From the NCBI GenBank assembly GCA_021234155.1, contig JAJEKV010000078.1, forward strand, positions 746,001 through 810,000: 64,000 nt of DNA, read 5' to 3'. The notes beneath the pieces are model-generated. The model did no database searches. It had not been told where the DNA came from and saw nothing but the letters and a program-made list of their open reading frames with translations. How positions within the stretch are numbered: the first letter of the stretch is position 1; every line of letters begins with the position of its first letter. A program made the translations under genes and the position numbers. The stretch comes from Isoetes taiwanensis (taxonomy: Eukaryota; Streptophyta; Lycopodiopsida; Isoetales; Isoetaceae). This document shows positions 48,765 to 59,805 of the stretch, piece by piece.

Positions 48765-49625
48765 GAGAGCTCTAAGCTATTTTGTTTGTTGATAAGAAGT
48801 TGCATGTAATTTTGTCGGGATAAATTTTGTATGTTGCATCTTCAAGTGAAATGGAATACTAGGGTTCAAATCCCTTGAGCTGTTTAACGTAAGTTCTGCT
48901 AAAATTCGAATATTGCACCATACCACTTCTCAGTCACATTATATTAATATCAGCCACAAAAAAAACCAAGATAAATCACAATGAAAGACCTTAGTGCTAT
49001 GTTGGAAAACCATAGGCATAAACTATCAAAGTATTAGACCTAAACTAGCATGTATAAGCATGCAAATTTATCATACAAAAAAATACATATAAATCAAGCA
49101 ACGAAAACTATCATAGGAAAATGTCATAAATAGCATAAGTAATTTATCATGTTATCATAATGATTAATAATCACTATGCATAACATTAGCATGCTAATAT
49201 ACCAAGAAAGATAAATGTGATCAAACACCATGTCCCTAAACTTGATTTACTAAGCATTATTAGACATCATGTATTTTAAACAATAATATAGACCAACTAC
49301 ATTCATCATGGAAGATAGATGTGATCAAATACCATGTCATTAAACTTGACATAATAAACAATATTAGACATCATGTAGTTTAAGCAATAATAGAGACCAA
49401 CTATACTTATCATGTTCGAATACAATGTTAAAAAGGAAAGCTTACTTATTATATTATTAAATTGTACTGATTAACCATGTTGTATAACTAGATATGGTTT
49501 GTAAACTTTTGAACCCACAAACATGTATCGATTTTAATGTCTAGTTTTCACTAATAAACCATCGAAAAAAAATCATACTAATTCAGTTTTGGGGGCCTTG
49601 TGTGGAATCCTGCTAAGACATTTTG
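48765..49625. other. AT-rich non-coding stretch
   Basis: Contains loosely repeated phrases (gatgtgatcaaataccatgtc, gacatcatgta.ttta) at about 49,215-49,400 that suggest a degenerate direct duplication. No gene. Confidence 0.5.
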
Positions 49626-49626
49626 C

Positions 49627-50532
49627 AATGTGAAAGCAAGAACTACATGTTCTCATGTCTAACCATCCTTAGAAATACCAGTTTCAAAGCCTCTAGTGGT
49701 AATCAGACTGCACAATCAGCCTGTGAGGTTCCAATAATCAAGTTTTAGAAAAAATCACAGTGCCCAGAAGCATCAATAACAGTGCAGTAATACTTTGTGC
49801 TCTCAAACTTCTACAAAGCAATATCAGTGGATTTTTTGAACCCATTTTGTTGGATGAATTATGCATATTCTAAATAAATTGGCATGATAGAGAGGATATA
49901 AAGTCTGCATGAGAATGCAGGATGGTGACCACAAAATAAGCTGAGCATAAGCTGAGAGTACACATAAGTAAGGATTCAAACTCAAGCAATATACTGCAAT
50001 ATTCGCAGTCCCCTTCACTTGTCAGCACTTATGAAGATATGGTTCTATTTTATGAAATTAACTAAACCACAATGATTTAATGTGAAAGCAAGAACTGCAT
50101 GTTCTCATGGCTGACCATCCTTAGAAATACCAGCCTCAAAGCCTCTAGCGGTAGAATAAATAATAGAACTTCACAATCAGCATGTGAGGTTCCAATAATC
50201 AAGTCTTTGATAAGCTCGCAGTGTCTAGAAGCATCAATATCAGTGCAGTGTGCTCTCAAACTTCCACACAGCAATATCAGTGGATTTTGTGAACCCATTT
50301 TGTTGGAGGAATTAGGCATATTCTAAAGAAGTTGGCATGATAGAGAGGATATGAAGTTCTATATGAGAATGCAGGATGGTGCCCACAAAATAAGCCGAGC
50401 ATAAACAGAGAGTACAGATACGTAGCGATTCAAATGAAAGCAATATACCATAATATTCACAATCCCCTTCACTTGTCAGCACCTATCAATATATGATTAT
50501 GTTTTATAAGGAATAACTAAACCACAATGATT
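49627..50532. repeat. Tandem duplication, unit about 452 bp
   Basis: Unit 1 (49,627-50,078) and unit 2 (50,079 to about 50,532) share aatgtgaaagcaagaact, ctcatg.ctgaccatccttag, gaggttccaataatcaagt, cccattttgttgga.gaatt and aactaaaccacaatgattt in the same order with moderate divergence. Non-coding. Confidence 0.9.
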
Positions 50533-50534
50533 TC

Positions 50535-51665
50535 AAGTACCAGTCTTAAGTTTCCTTGCGTCAATTGCGTGATCTCAGAGTCTCTACGTCAATCAAGCAC
50601 TAATACCAACATTGAATATTTACAATTGTATTGATGCCAGTACACTTCAAAAAGAAATTGTTTCAACTAACATAGAACCTAAATTGCACGTTAAAGATTT
50701 GATAGATTATACCTAAACCAGAAAATATAGATCTGGTGCACTATTACTTTTGTCCTCAATGATGTGAGATGGATCCCAACAAAATGGTAGAGGATTATAG
50801 ATTGTTCAGCAAAGTACACGAGTGTGCCTTGTCCTAAAGAATCATGAAAGCAAGCAAGAGTCTGTGACTTCTAAACATAACTGGGTAGCATTCTCCTCCT
50901 TACCTTCTTAATAAATATTGGAGAAGATAAGATAGAAAACAAACCTGAAGAAGAAAATCGAAGGTTGCCTAAAGCTCTGTTGAAATACTTGCAATTTTCC
51001 TACAAAGTTGGATGCTGCCTGAGATTCATATATGACAATGACAGTTTCCTCATAAATAAGTGGATTTCATCTAAAGATACCCTTCGATTCTAAAGCACCA
51101 TCCATACTTTTGTATCTCAGATGGAGAAGATAATCAAACAAATGCAAACAATAAAGAAAGGAAAAATATACCTAATTCAGCCAGGTCTAATTGCCTGTAA
51201 GTTCTCAGTCACAACTGCAAAGTCTCCAAATCTAGTGAAAATCAACTGACTACGTTCTCTAACCCAAGCCAGTGTGGCCGAAATTGCAAGTTAGAGGCAA
51301 ACCTAGCCCTTCTAGAACATCTGCTGCTGCATGAACCGTGAAAAGGGGAAAGATTCGTGGCATGCATGCCCAAATACAGAAAGTTCGAAGGTAGTTCTAG
51401 TTACAATTTCTTCCATGCCCGAAAACTTTAAAAACTTTTTTGGATTTTTGGAATATCGGCAGCCAAAAGTTTCAAAAACTTAGGGAGATCAACTAAAATA
51501 AAATCCAAAAATATTTTTTGCCAAACCTGAAAATCCCAAATTAACAAGATAGATCCTCATACATAGGGCATGGAGGATACAAATATACATGGAATTTTGA
51601 ATATCATAGGAGCATAATACAAACATGGTCAATAAATGTAAGCAGACCAACAAAAGTGATTGCAT
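50535..51665. other. AT-rich non-coding stretch
   Basis: Nothing recognised. Confidence 0.45.
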
Positions 51666-51799
51666 ATGTAAAACTAAATAAAAATGAATACATAAATGAT
51701 AGACCAGTCATTAAAAAGCATTTCATACATCAAAACAAAGAAGATACTATAAATTCTAATAAAAGTGAACATATAGATGAGGGAGTCATTAGAAAGCAT

Positions 51800-52264
51800 T
51801 TCATACAATAAAGAATGAAATACCTGCGGTATATCAAGAAATTGGATTGCCTGATGCCTTTTCCTTCTTACATCCCTGTATTTAGGTGAAACCTTGGTGT
51901 TGTTTAACCAAAATTGGATGACTAATTGCTTTGTATCTTCGTCCAAACAATCAGATCTTCTCTTTCTACCTACTAATGCCCATATAGTTGGACCTGCAAT
52001 TTTCATTCTCTTTCTTCTGCCTGCAGCATATGACAAATTTCGAGGATGGCAGTTCAACATTTTTGAAGCAACTCCATTTTGCTTCAATTCCCCATTCTTC
52101 CCAACAATCATGGATAAAACATACTGCTTGGCTGCCAGCTTGTCACTGCTATTAGAATATTTAACCTCTTCGAATCCATTTTTGAAATTTTGTAGCAATG
52201 AATGTTTCACCACTGCTTCTGAAGGTAGCCCAATCACATGTTTAAACAACCAACCATCATTCAA
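51800..52264 (-). pseudogene. Transposase-like N-terminal fragment
   Basis: The minus-strand frame from 52,264 encodes QYVLSMIVGKNGELKQNGVA, then GRRKRMKIAGPTIWALVGRK and LVIQFWLNNTKVSPKYRDVR. The combination F-W-x-x-N-T-x-V-S-P-x-x-x-D-V-x-x-K-R, after a basic helix-turn-helix-like part, is typical of the N-terminal region of a family of plant transposon proteins whose C-terminus carries a DUF7869-like domain. It ends near 51,800, after which the frame is AT-rich junk. It lies downstream of, not upstream of, the C-terminal remnant at 52.9-55.5 kb, so it is a separate or rearranged copy. Confidence 0.5.
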
Positions 52265-52511
52265 TTAAATTGGGTTTATGTCTTAATTTTGGGACAAATT
52301 TCATATTGCATGTTTTTAGTAGCATATTCAAATTCACACATTTCACCTCAAAATTATGAAAACGTAATATCATGTTATTTACAAAATAGTCAATATTTCA
52401 CAATATAGCACCATATCATAAAAACGTGATAACAAAAATTTACATAGTTATTCAACTTTCTTCAAGCACCCCCAATGATATCATAGCCTTCTTCCTGACA
52501 TCCTGAGGTAT

Positions 52512-52677
52512 TGGGGTCAAAGCATGGAGCTGGGGGGCATTTTTACGCCAGCCAAGCACCCCCTAAGCACCTAATGCGGGAAATTTTACTTATTTTTATC
52601 TTTTTTTTCTATAACTCCGATGAAGCTGAAATTTTGTATTCCAAGGCGTAATATGAATGCGTTTCAGGGAAAAATAT

Positions 52678-52710
<33 letters not shown>

Positions 52711-52800
52711 AATACAAAGAAAATAGCTCCGGAAAGCACCCCCTAAGCACCATGTGTCGCTGACACAAAAAGTGTCCCCCACCTCCATGCTTTGACCCAT
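52512..52800. mobile_element. Small inverted-repeat element (MITE-like), about 290 bp
   Basis: The left end gggtcaaagcatggagctgg is matched by the complement of the right end (gggtcaaagcatggaggtgg). ATT is present on both outer flanks as a possible 3-bp target duplication. Two direct copies of agcaccccctaagcacc (about 52,554 and 52,737) sit inside. An A-run of about 25 lies at 52,679-52,703. No coding capacity. It lies just 3' of the transposase-like remnant and may be its non-autonomous partner, which is unproven. Confidence 0.75.
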
Positions 52801-52849
52801 TGTAATTCTCGCATTTCTAGCTGGAATAGTGTTTGGAGTCCATGAGTAC

Positions 52850-55511
52850 AAAACACTTTCATAGTCTAGCCAAAGATCGGGATCACTGATTTCTCCTCCA
52901 TCTCTTTGTCCAACAACTGTACCTTTCTTTATCCGACACGTTGGTCAACCGATGCTTTGGACACCACCATTCCACCCGCACATGGTTGAAGTTAATATTA
53001 CCTTCTTCTTTGCAAATATCAGAGATAGTGAACCCCAACCACACTAGATATGTATCTAAATCTCTTTGGCTTTACTACCACAAATTGGTGGCATTCCGGT
53101 CGATTGGAAGGTTCATAAGCATCCATGCCTAGAAACTTTGGCCTATTGTTCTTAGGACCAACATAGTGTTTGTCGAAGGAGGAGAAGCATATTGCTTGCG
53201 AATGCTACTTACACGGTGTCATCAAAATCCTCAAGACCGCTAAGGTCTTCCACCTAGTTTTAGGCAACCACCCTTCTTTCAATTCATCCGAGGATGTGTC
53301 TATCTCCCCAACGGGTTAATCACCTTCTTCCAAGTAAGCCACCAAGGCACGGTTGGTGTCATCCGGATTGGTTTGCCAATGCTTTATATAGTCTTGGATT
53401 CCTTCCTTAGTCAATCCCAATTGCTTCACTTCTTGATGGGTTTTAAAGCTTTTGGTTGACCTAGAGGTATCATAGGCTTGCCATTCTCATCTCTACGTCA
53501 TATTTCCTCCCCTCCTCTCCACTCATCCTCTGAAGGTCTCATCTTCCATTGGAAGATTGGAATCCCATCTCTCACCAAAAAGTGAACTACAGAGGCCTGG
53601 AATGACCTTCAAGATCCAATGTATAACCATCCACAAAGCTCTTCCAATCGGGCACTTCTTCTATGAGAGAAGCTATAGGGTTTGGAGTAGTGCATTCATG
53701 CAAGATTTCCATTAGCCTAGGAAAGTTGGTCCTTGTTTCTGCTTCAGTTATACAACTATATTTGCCAAATAATGCATCCACATCCTCATGGGTATGCCCG
53801 CATAAGAAACCCTAAATTAACTCTTTCAAATATCCCCACAAAGCTGTTAAGTAGGATAGGAAAGAAAACATCCCACTGTTCTTATTTTGGCCAAAGACAA
53901 TTATCAAGTTGCAAGAGAAACCTTTTGGGTAGATCTTGAGGTTTAGCACGTGAAGTTGAAGCTCCAACATGTTCATTAGACCCATGCTTCCTAAACCTTG
54001 CCTTCTTTGAACTTTTCAATATTGTTAGGGTTTCCATCCAACAATGCTCTATGTAGTGCTCGGCTAGTCAGAAGGTCCCGGAGGTGACCATTGTATCCAT
54101 TTTCATAGTTTCTCAAACACCTCATGATACTCCCAATATGAAAATCACGGACCATCACTCCACAACTCCAAACTAAAATGGCCATAGTAGGTTTGATTTT
54201 GCCCATGCAAGATTGCCCGATCATTGAGATCTGTAAAGGGTATGATCTTCCACATGACTTTGGTATGTACTTGAATTGTGGAAGACAAGTCTTTTGCTGG
54301 TCCATCTTGTCATGTATAATACATAAATAGTTATTGGGTTCCAATGCAGATAAAGTCCTCCACATCCAATAACATGATCTACATGATAGTTGGTCAGTCA
54401 TATGGTCCTTCATATGCTCCCTTATCCTAGCCCTTTGACTAGGTTTGCAGTCTTATCAAGAGTCTCCTTCAACTTAGCACATAAATTGCACTTTGCAAAG
54501 TTGTTTGAAGTTGCTATGGTGACATGATTGAAATGCTTCTTCCATAACCTACTAAAGCTAGGTTGGGATATTGGAAGAATTCCCAATTCTCGAAGTAGGG
54601 AATTCACTTCTTCCAAAATACTCTTTTGAGTACAATGTGATGGCAACCTTTTCTCAACAACTGCTCTTCCCTTTTCATCCCTTCTACTTTTGTGTGGCAT
54701 AGACTGCATTGAAATCAATATATTTTTCAAATATCTCCCCGGCAGCCAAGGTCCTAGTTTGTTGGTCTCAACAAACCATTATTTCCATGTAAAGCAATCA
54801 TGTTCCCCCTCACTTTTTTTTTGCCAATTATGCCATGAAGAAGTTGGAATTGCATGGATACTCGCCATGCTTTTGCACATATCCATTTGCCTAGCAAAGG
54901 GTATCTTTTTTTCTGTTTGGGTTTCTTTCATCTTGAAGTGCATGCTCAAGATTGTGTACATGTAGGTCCTCCTCTCATCAACGATTGTACTCTTGAAAAG
55001 TGGCTCTTGCTTCCACCAATTGTTCTATTGTAAAGAATTGCATACAAGCACTCCAACAACAATCGAGCCCCTAACCTTCACCATTGTCTCACGTTTGGTG
55101 TCACTATTCAACTTGGCTCTTTTGCTAGGATAATGTCGGCAACCGATACTTCTCCCCTTTTGCCTAGGTTTAGAGTTCCAACCGCCAATGGATCAATATC
55201 AAGACAATCATTGTCCCCAACAACCTCGGGCTCGGAAAAATATAATCCTCCACAAATTGAACACTACTTATAGGCCATGCCATGATGCAAGGAACCTCCA
55301 ATTGCTTGACACAACCAAAACATTCCTTGTCACCCAAACCTTTACCTTTCCGGTTGTCTTCCAATATCGAAATTGCAATACCAATATTGTCTTCCCCTAG
55401 CCTTTCATCATTAACAACTTGACCGGGATCTGCTAGCACAATGACTCCTTGGCCTACTATTTCCTTGTTGCACTTGTGCATGATTCTCACCTTCTTGTTC
55501 CTCCATTGCAC
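52850..55511 (-). mobile_element. Decayed DNA-transposon protein with DUF7869-like domain
   Basis: Minus strand, 5' to 3', over many frames: EIVGQGVIVLADPGQVVNDE and CIMAWPISSV (a region like the DUF8039 segment of plant CACTA-type proteins); then FARQMDMCKSMASI; RPSHC-type basic linker; LRELGILPISQPSFSRLWKK; FAKCNLCAKLKETLD; IIHDKMDQQKTCLPQF; and GFLCGHTHEDVDALFGKYS near 53,760. HDKMDx-x-K and GHTHEDxD are signature blocks of the DUF7869-like transposase family known from plant and animal repeats. Stops and frame changes are frequent, so it is inactive. The family assignment is from motif memory, not alignment. Confidence 0.6.
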
Positions 55512-55514
55512 CCT

Positions 55515-55960
55515 ACTATAGAGGACTAATTGTTTTTCTTTAACATTCTTGCTAGGAGTTGGTTTTCATTGATATTGCTCTTTTCAATATGTTGCACACC
55601 ATCTTGAGTTGAGAGGCACCATTGACCTAGGCAAATTGCACCCTTTTTAGTTAATGAGTAGGAAAAATTATTACACCATAAGATAAAAAAAAAGTAATTA
55701 CATTTATGGAATATGTAGAGGTAAATCAAATTTTTTTAAAAGCAAGAAATTCCTTGGAAATAGGTTTAATATAATAATAACAACAATGTAAAAGCGAAAT
55801 CATTTTAAAACAAGAATTTTCGTGGCAACAACAAGGAAATGATATTATCCTAATTTCACTTATCGAAAATTTGGATATATGATTACTTAAAAGACATATA
55901 GGCGATGGACGGAGAATTTATTATCCATAATAATATACCCTAGATGATATAGTCTGGTGG
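55515..55960. other. AT-rich non-coding flank
   Basis: Nothing recognised. It marks the transition from the transposon-rich part to the palindrome-rich part. Confidence 0.45.
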
Positions 55961-55964
55961 GAAT

Positions 55965-56060
55965 TTTCATGCGCTTTGGCGTGTTATTTGAGGCAATAAA
56001 TTATTCACGCTAATTTCTAATTAACCCTATATAAATCCGGTTCACGCTCTCAAGACCTCC
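55965..56060 (+). promoter_or_regulatory. Promoter module 1 with TATA box
   Basis: TATATAAAT at 56,028-56,036 lies about 54 bp upstream of the ATG at 56,090. Before it come a palindrome-like gcgctttggcgtg (55,971-55,983) and aattattcacgctaatttct. The whole module recurs at 57,205-57,300. Confidence 0.65.
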
Positions 56061-56089
56061 ATTCTGTCCAATTTTTTTTTCTGCCCGCC

Positions 56090-56579
56090 ATGAAGCGCTT
56101 CAAACCTCGGCTCGGCGTTCATGAAGAACCCGAGGTCTCTTCAAAGAGGCGTCGGGTTGAAGAACCCCTCTTTTCCCCCCTCATAGATTTTCTTGCCCAA
56201 TTCTCCTCTGATTCCTCCTCTCATCAACAGGAGGAAGAGGAGGAATTGGACATGGAAGAGGAGGAGTTGAGCTCCTCTGATTCCTCCTCTGATGAAGAGG
56301 AGGAAGAGGAGGAGTTGGAGGAAGAGGAGGAGATGAGCTCTCAAGAGCACACAACCGCTCTGCTTCAGGGTTGGCTTGACCCTGAAACAGAGAATGAAAT
56401 CTCGGAGGAGGAGGAGGAGGAGGAGGAGGATTCGGAAGAAGGTCGACAATTCGACCAGTTTTTGGAGTGGTTGAGAGATGAACCAGGTTTGCATGTGATT
56501 TTTTTTTTTTGTTTTTGCACCTTTCTTTCTTTTCTAACACCTTTCTTTCTTCTTTGTTGCAGGCGTGGAAGAAGAGTGA
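56090..56579 (+). CDS. Small acidic two-exon protein, unknown function
   Basis: Exon 1 is 56,090-56,486 and exon 2 is 56,563-56,579, joined across a 76-bp GT-AG intron with a long pyrimidine tract. The spliced product is about 137 residues and ends PGVEEE before TGA. Residues 1-25 contain a basic, possibly nuclear-localising part (MKRFKPRLGV, SKRRRVEE). The middle is dominated by Glu and Ser tracts (EEEEELDMEEEELSSSDSSS). A less biased block (TTALLQGWLDPETENEIS, FDQFLEWLRDEPG) looks like one or two amphipathic helices. No stop or frameshift interrupts exon 1, a TATA module precedes it and AATAAA lies near 56,808, so it could be expressed. Acidic nuclear proteins of this kind may act as chaperones or activators, but nothing here fixes a role. 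If the intron is not removed, the frame runs on to 56,659. Confidence 0.55.
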
Positions 56580-57200
56580 TGCAGATCCCGGGCGGCCCAT
56601 TTTTTGTTTCCATTCTTACAGAAGTTTTGGACACGCCTCCGGGCATTTTTTTTCTGTAAATTGTGTGAAAAGCCTTCGGGCAACTGCTTCCAAGCCTTCG
56701 GGCATCTGTACATACAACTGTTTTTAATGAAATCAAACAGTTTTCTTCATAAACTTTGTCTTCAAACAGTTTTCTTCAAACAGTTTTTTCTGTACATAAT
56801 TTTTTTTGAATAAAATCAAACTGTATTCTCCAATTATTTTGGCTCCAAGCTGTTTTCTCTAATATTTTGTCTCTGCAAATTTTGTCTCTCTAAAATTTTG
56901 TATCTGCAAATTTTGTCTCAACAAAGTCTCGGGAACACTATAAATCAACCACATGAGAAATCTCTGATGCATCACAGTAACCATAGGAAATTTTCCTATA
57001 CGACCTAAAACAATTCCCCAACCTTACAAGTCATTTTTTAGCCTTGATGACTTTGCCTTTAAAATCATTTTTAAGTTAGCCTATATAAAATTTCTAAATT
57101 CTATTTTTTCGAATGCAATAAATGGAATAAAATGCCGTGAGAATTTATTGCATGAAATGCAATATTCTCCATATATACCATATACATGTCATGTCCGGGG
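56580..57200. other. 3' flank of the acidic gene
   Basis: AT-rich. Contains AATAAA at about 56,812 and a run of repeated ttttgtctc/caaattttgtctc phrases (56,870-56,930). No further gene seen. Confidence 0.5.
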
Positions 57201-57204
57201 GAAG

Positions 57205-57300
57205 GCCGTGCGCCCGGTGTTAATTCAAGCAATCAATTATTCACGCTAACTTATTTCTAATTATGCCTATATAAATCCATTTTACGCTCTCAAAGTTCCT
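57205..57300 (+). promoter_or_regulatory. Promoter module 2 with TATA box
   Basis: TATATAAAT at 57,268-57,276 within the same phrase order as module 1: cgcccggtgttaattcaagc, aattattcacgctaac, tttctaatta, cctatataaatcc, acgctctcaa. The distance between the modules is 1,240 bp. No clear long frame follows; a short unidentified leader-like region extends to about 57,600. Confidence 0.65.
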
Positions 57301-57309
57301 ACATTTTCT

Positions 57310-57840
57310 TCCTTCCTTCATACGGTTTTGCGGTTTAAACCTGGCTGTGTTTGGATCTGCCCTCCACGAAATCTTGGTGAGCAGATTTATATTCAACAAT
57401 GTTAGATGTTTGGTTTTGGCAATTCTAACTTACTAAAAGACTCCGCCTTTTAGTTCTCAGAGCATCTGTAGAGGAGGACTAAGGTCTGCGAATCGAAAAG
57501 CCTCGAATTAAAACCCAAAGCGTAGTCCTCCGTTCTTGAATCTTTCCACCTCGAGAACTCAAGGTTAGTTTTCATTTAGTTTTAAGTTTCATCTCAGCGG
57601 CGGGTTTAATCCAAGAAGACAAGCTTTTGCATTTGCTTTCGAGCGGAGGAAGCGGATGATGTTTATGAAAACCAGAATAGTTTTTATAAACTTCATCCGC
57701 TTCTTTTGTTTCGAGTAAATTCTTGAGTTTCTCTTCTGAATTAATCATGCTATTGCATGCAAGTTTCTATTCGAATAAGTGTAGTAGAATGCATTAGAAA
57801 ATCCGAAAGATAATATTTGAAACACGCTTAAAGATAATAT
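57310..57840. other. Possible non-coding leader, unidentified
   Basis: Downstream of promoter module 2. It has several potential GTGAG and GTTAG donor sites (for example near 57,377 and 57,563) but no frame I can assign. Confidence 0.3.
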
Positions 57841-57843
57841 TTG

Positions 57844-58216
57844 AAACACGCTAAGCGTGTTTTATGCTAACCTTAGCCTTCAACATGAATACACGCTCGG
57901 CGTGCACTCGTGAGAGAGGGAAAAAAAATTGTGCGGATAGATAAGTAAATAGATAAAGGCCAGGCAATTATTTACACGCTTTGGCGTGTAAATAATTGCC
58001 CGGCCTTTATCTATTTACTTATCTATCTATCCTGCATGTGTTTTTTTTCTCCTCTCACTGAATACACCATGCGGCGTGTATAGTTTTTTTCCTATATAGC
58101 GGTTTTACGGCGGGCGTGCAAACAATTTTATCCCTACTTTCAACTTTTACGCTAAACACGGGCGTGTCTCTTAGTTTCTAACTTTATAAATAAATAAATA
58201 TAACACGCCAGCGTGA
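57844..58216. repeat. Cluster of CACGC..GCGTG palindromes
   Basis: Includes a perfect 9-bp-arm palindrome at 57,844-57,862 (aaacacgctaagcgtgttt), acacgctcggcgtgcac at 57,891-57,907, the centre of the large hairpin at 57,975-57,989, accatgcggcgtgta near 58,066, ggcgggcgtgc near 58,109, and acacgccagcgtga at 58,203-58,216. The spacer between half-sites varies from 1 to 4 bases while the CACGC and GCGTG halves are kept. Confidence 0.8.
57936..58027. repeat. Long hairpin, arms about 44 bp
   Basis: Positions 57,936-57,979 are the reverse complement of 57,984-58,027 with a single mismatch. The loop is TTTG, and the tip is the palindrome cacgc(tttg)gcgtg. The base of the arms has an extra four bases in the right arm, after which pairing could resume. 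Confidence 0.92.
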
Positions 58217-58219
58217 ATC

Positions 58220-59700
58220 GCGATACTCCGTTCACTTCCTATTGATAGATGCCAAGTTATATTAATCACCGGTTGGTGGCGAAGATGCATTGGAATTACA
58301 TTTGGGCCAAGCAATCCTGCCCGACTCGGTTTAGGCTCCAATCTCGGTCCGGTTGAACCGCGGTAGAGCACCGATCCGGCTGGGCGGCGATCTTGCAACC
58401 ACCGGAGTACTTGGATCAAGTAATGATGATGGCGGCAGAGCGAGGGCAATGATAGATCTCGGGCTCTGGGGCCCTTGCAATCGCATCGGAGGCTGGCCCT
58501 CTTATCTAATCGCCGAGAATGCGGTACATGCATTGATCGAGAGTGAATCTCGCATCTGTCATTTCGAGATTCAAAATGAGGCTGCGGTTCTTAGTGGTTA
58601 GCCTCTATGCCCGGATGCCCCAACACGAACCACTACCACAAAGCGGTATCTGACGCGAATGGAGATGGCTCAACCAATGGAACCACTACCGCAGGGCGCT
58701 TATCGATGCATTGGAGGTTCAACCAATGGAAAGGGAGGCGAGCAGGGCTTGGAGGTGGAGGTGGAGCGGCCGGGGGTGGTGGAGCTAGAGCACGGTGTTT
58801 TCTTTGGGGTTTTACCCGGAAAGAATTCACTATGCCCCTGCAATGGAAATGGGAGATCGATAGCCCGGCTACTCGAGAGGCCGGGCTTGAAACAAGAGGT
58901 CCGGGATTTTTGTGCGGTTTATCCGGTTTATCCAGATTATATACAATTGTAATCTTTTTCCAATGAATACAACAAATTTTGTCTACTTCTATATTTCTAC
59001 AATGTAATACATGTTACATACCTTTTTTAAGCGGTTTCTTGGCCATGCAACAAATGTTCCAACACTTTCTCCAACCGTATCCCCACGGGGTGTATCTGAG
59101 GTAAAGCTTCATCCATAGCGCGTGAGTTAATCATCGTAACTTCGGACATACTTATCCCCGGCGCGAATTCCATGGCGGTTTCTGATCGGATCGATGGAGT
59201 CGATCTTGCATAATCCTACTTTCCTTTTTCCGATTTGTAGTTAACATGAAACATTCATCTTCGATTACTGCGAGAAAATTGCTATTCGAGACACCTACTA
59301 TTGGAAATTAATGTTCAAGCTATTGGAATGAGATGAGTACCCGAAGTCAGTAGCCATTCTTGAGAAGCTGATTTGAGTCTCTGAAGCTGATTTGAGAAGC
59401 TAAAGGCTATGGAAAACGGCGGTCGGGGAAAATTGAATTAGAAGAAAGATTAGGTTAACTACGTTTAGGCGGGATAAATTTGGCGGGATACTTTTTGGGT
59501 AGATTGGTTTTTAAAAACTTAATGAAAGAAGTCGGCGGACGGGTCTTCGTCATTATTATTTGTATGTGTCAAGAATATTTCGAAACTGCATTTTGTGTTT
59601 TCTTGAAATTCAAATTTCTCTATTTCTCGTACAGGTAGAAAAAGCTATTTCTTCGAGCAGCTCGAGCGCGTATCCAAGCGACCTTCCGACTGTGTTACTA
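58220..59700. other. GC-richer stretch, coding status unclear
   Basis: Overlapping open frames (58,353-58,601, 58,607-58,966, 58,659-58,952) and a Gly-rich stretch near 58,745-58,800 give a coding-like appearance, but I recognise no family and the frames conflict. An aatgaataca polyadenylation-like phrase lies near 58,961. The remainder to 59,700 shows nothing clear. Confidence 0.3.
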
Positions 59701-59715
59701 GGCGACTCCGGAGAT

Positions 59716-59805
59716 GTCTTCTAAAGAATCGAGGTCGAGGTCGGACCGAGGCAGAGGAAGCGGTGGAAGAGGAAACTCTAAACCCAGCTCTTCTCAAGCT
59801 TGAGA
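59716..59805 (+). CDS. Arg/Ser/Gly-rich micro-ORF, possible first exon
   Basis: ATG at 59,716 reads MSSKESRSRSDRGRGSGGRG and then NSKPSSSQA to a TGA. The tripled RS/GR character is that of an unstructured nucleic-acid-binding tail. The frame stays open after the TGA to a GTATTT donor-like site near 59,850. It may be the first exon of the coding series that resumes near 60,300, with one nonsense change. That link is inferred. Confidence 0.3.

Noticed and set aside
56141-56736. Minus-strand frames of 117-139 codons opposite the acidic gene
   Set aside because: Ser-, Pro- or Leu-rich antisense shadows of the GAG/GAA repeats on the plus strand; no independent start context or motif.
55965-57300. 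A pair of LTRs bounding the acidic gene
   Set aside because: Similarity is limited to the promoter-proximal 90-130 bp, no TG..CA ends, primer-binding site or gag/pol is visible, and the internal gene is unlike retrotransposon genes.
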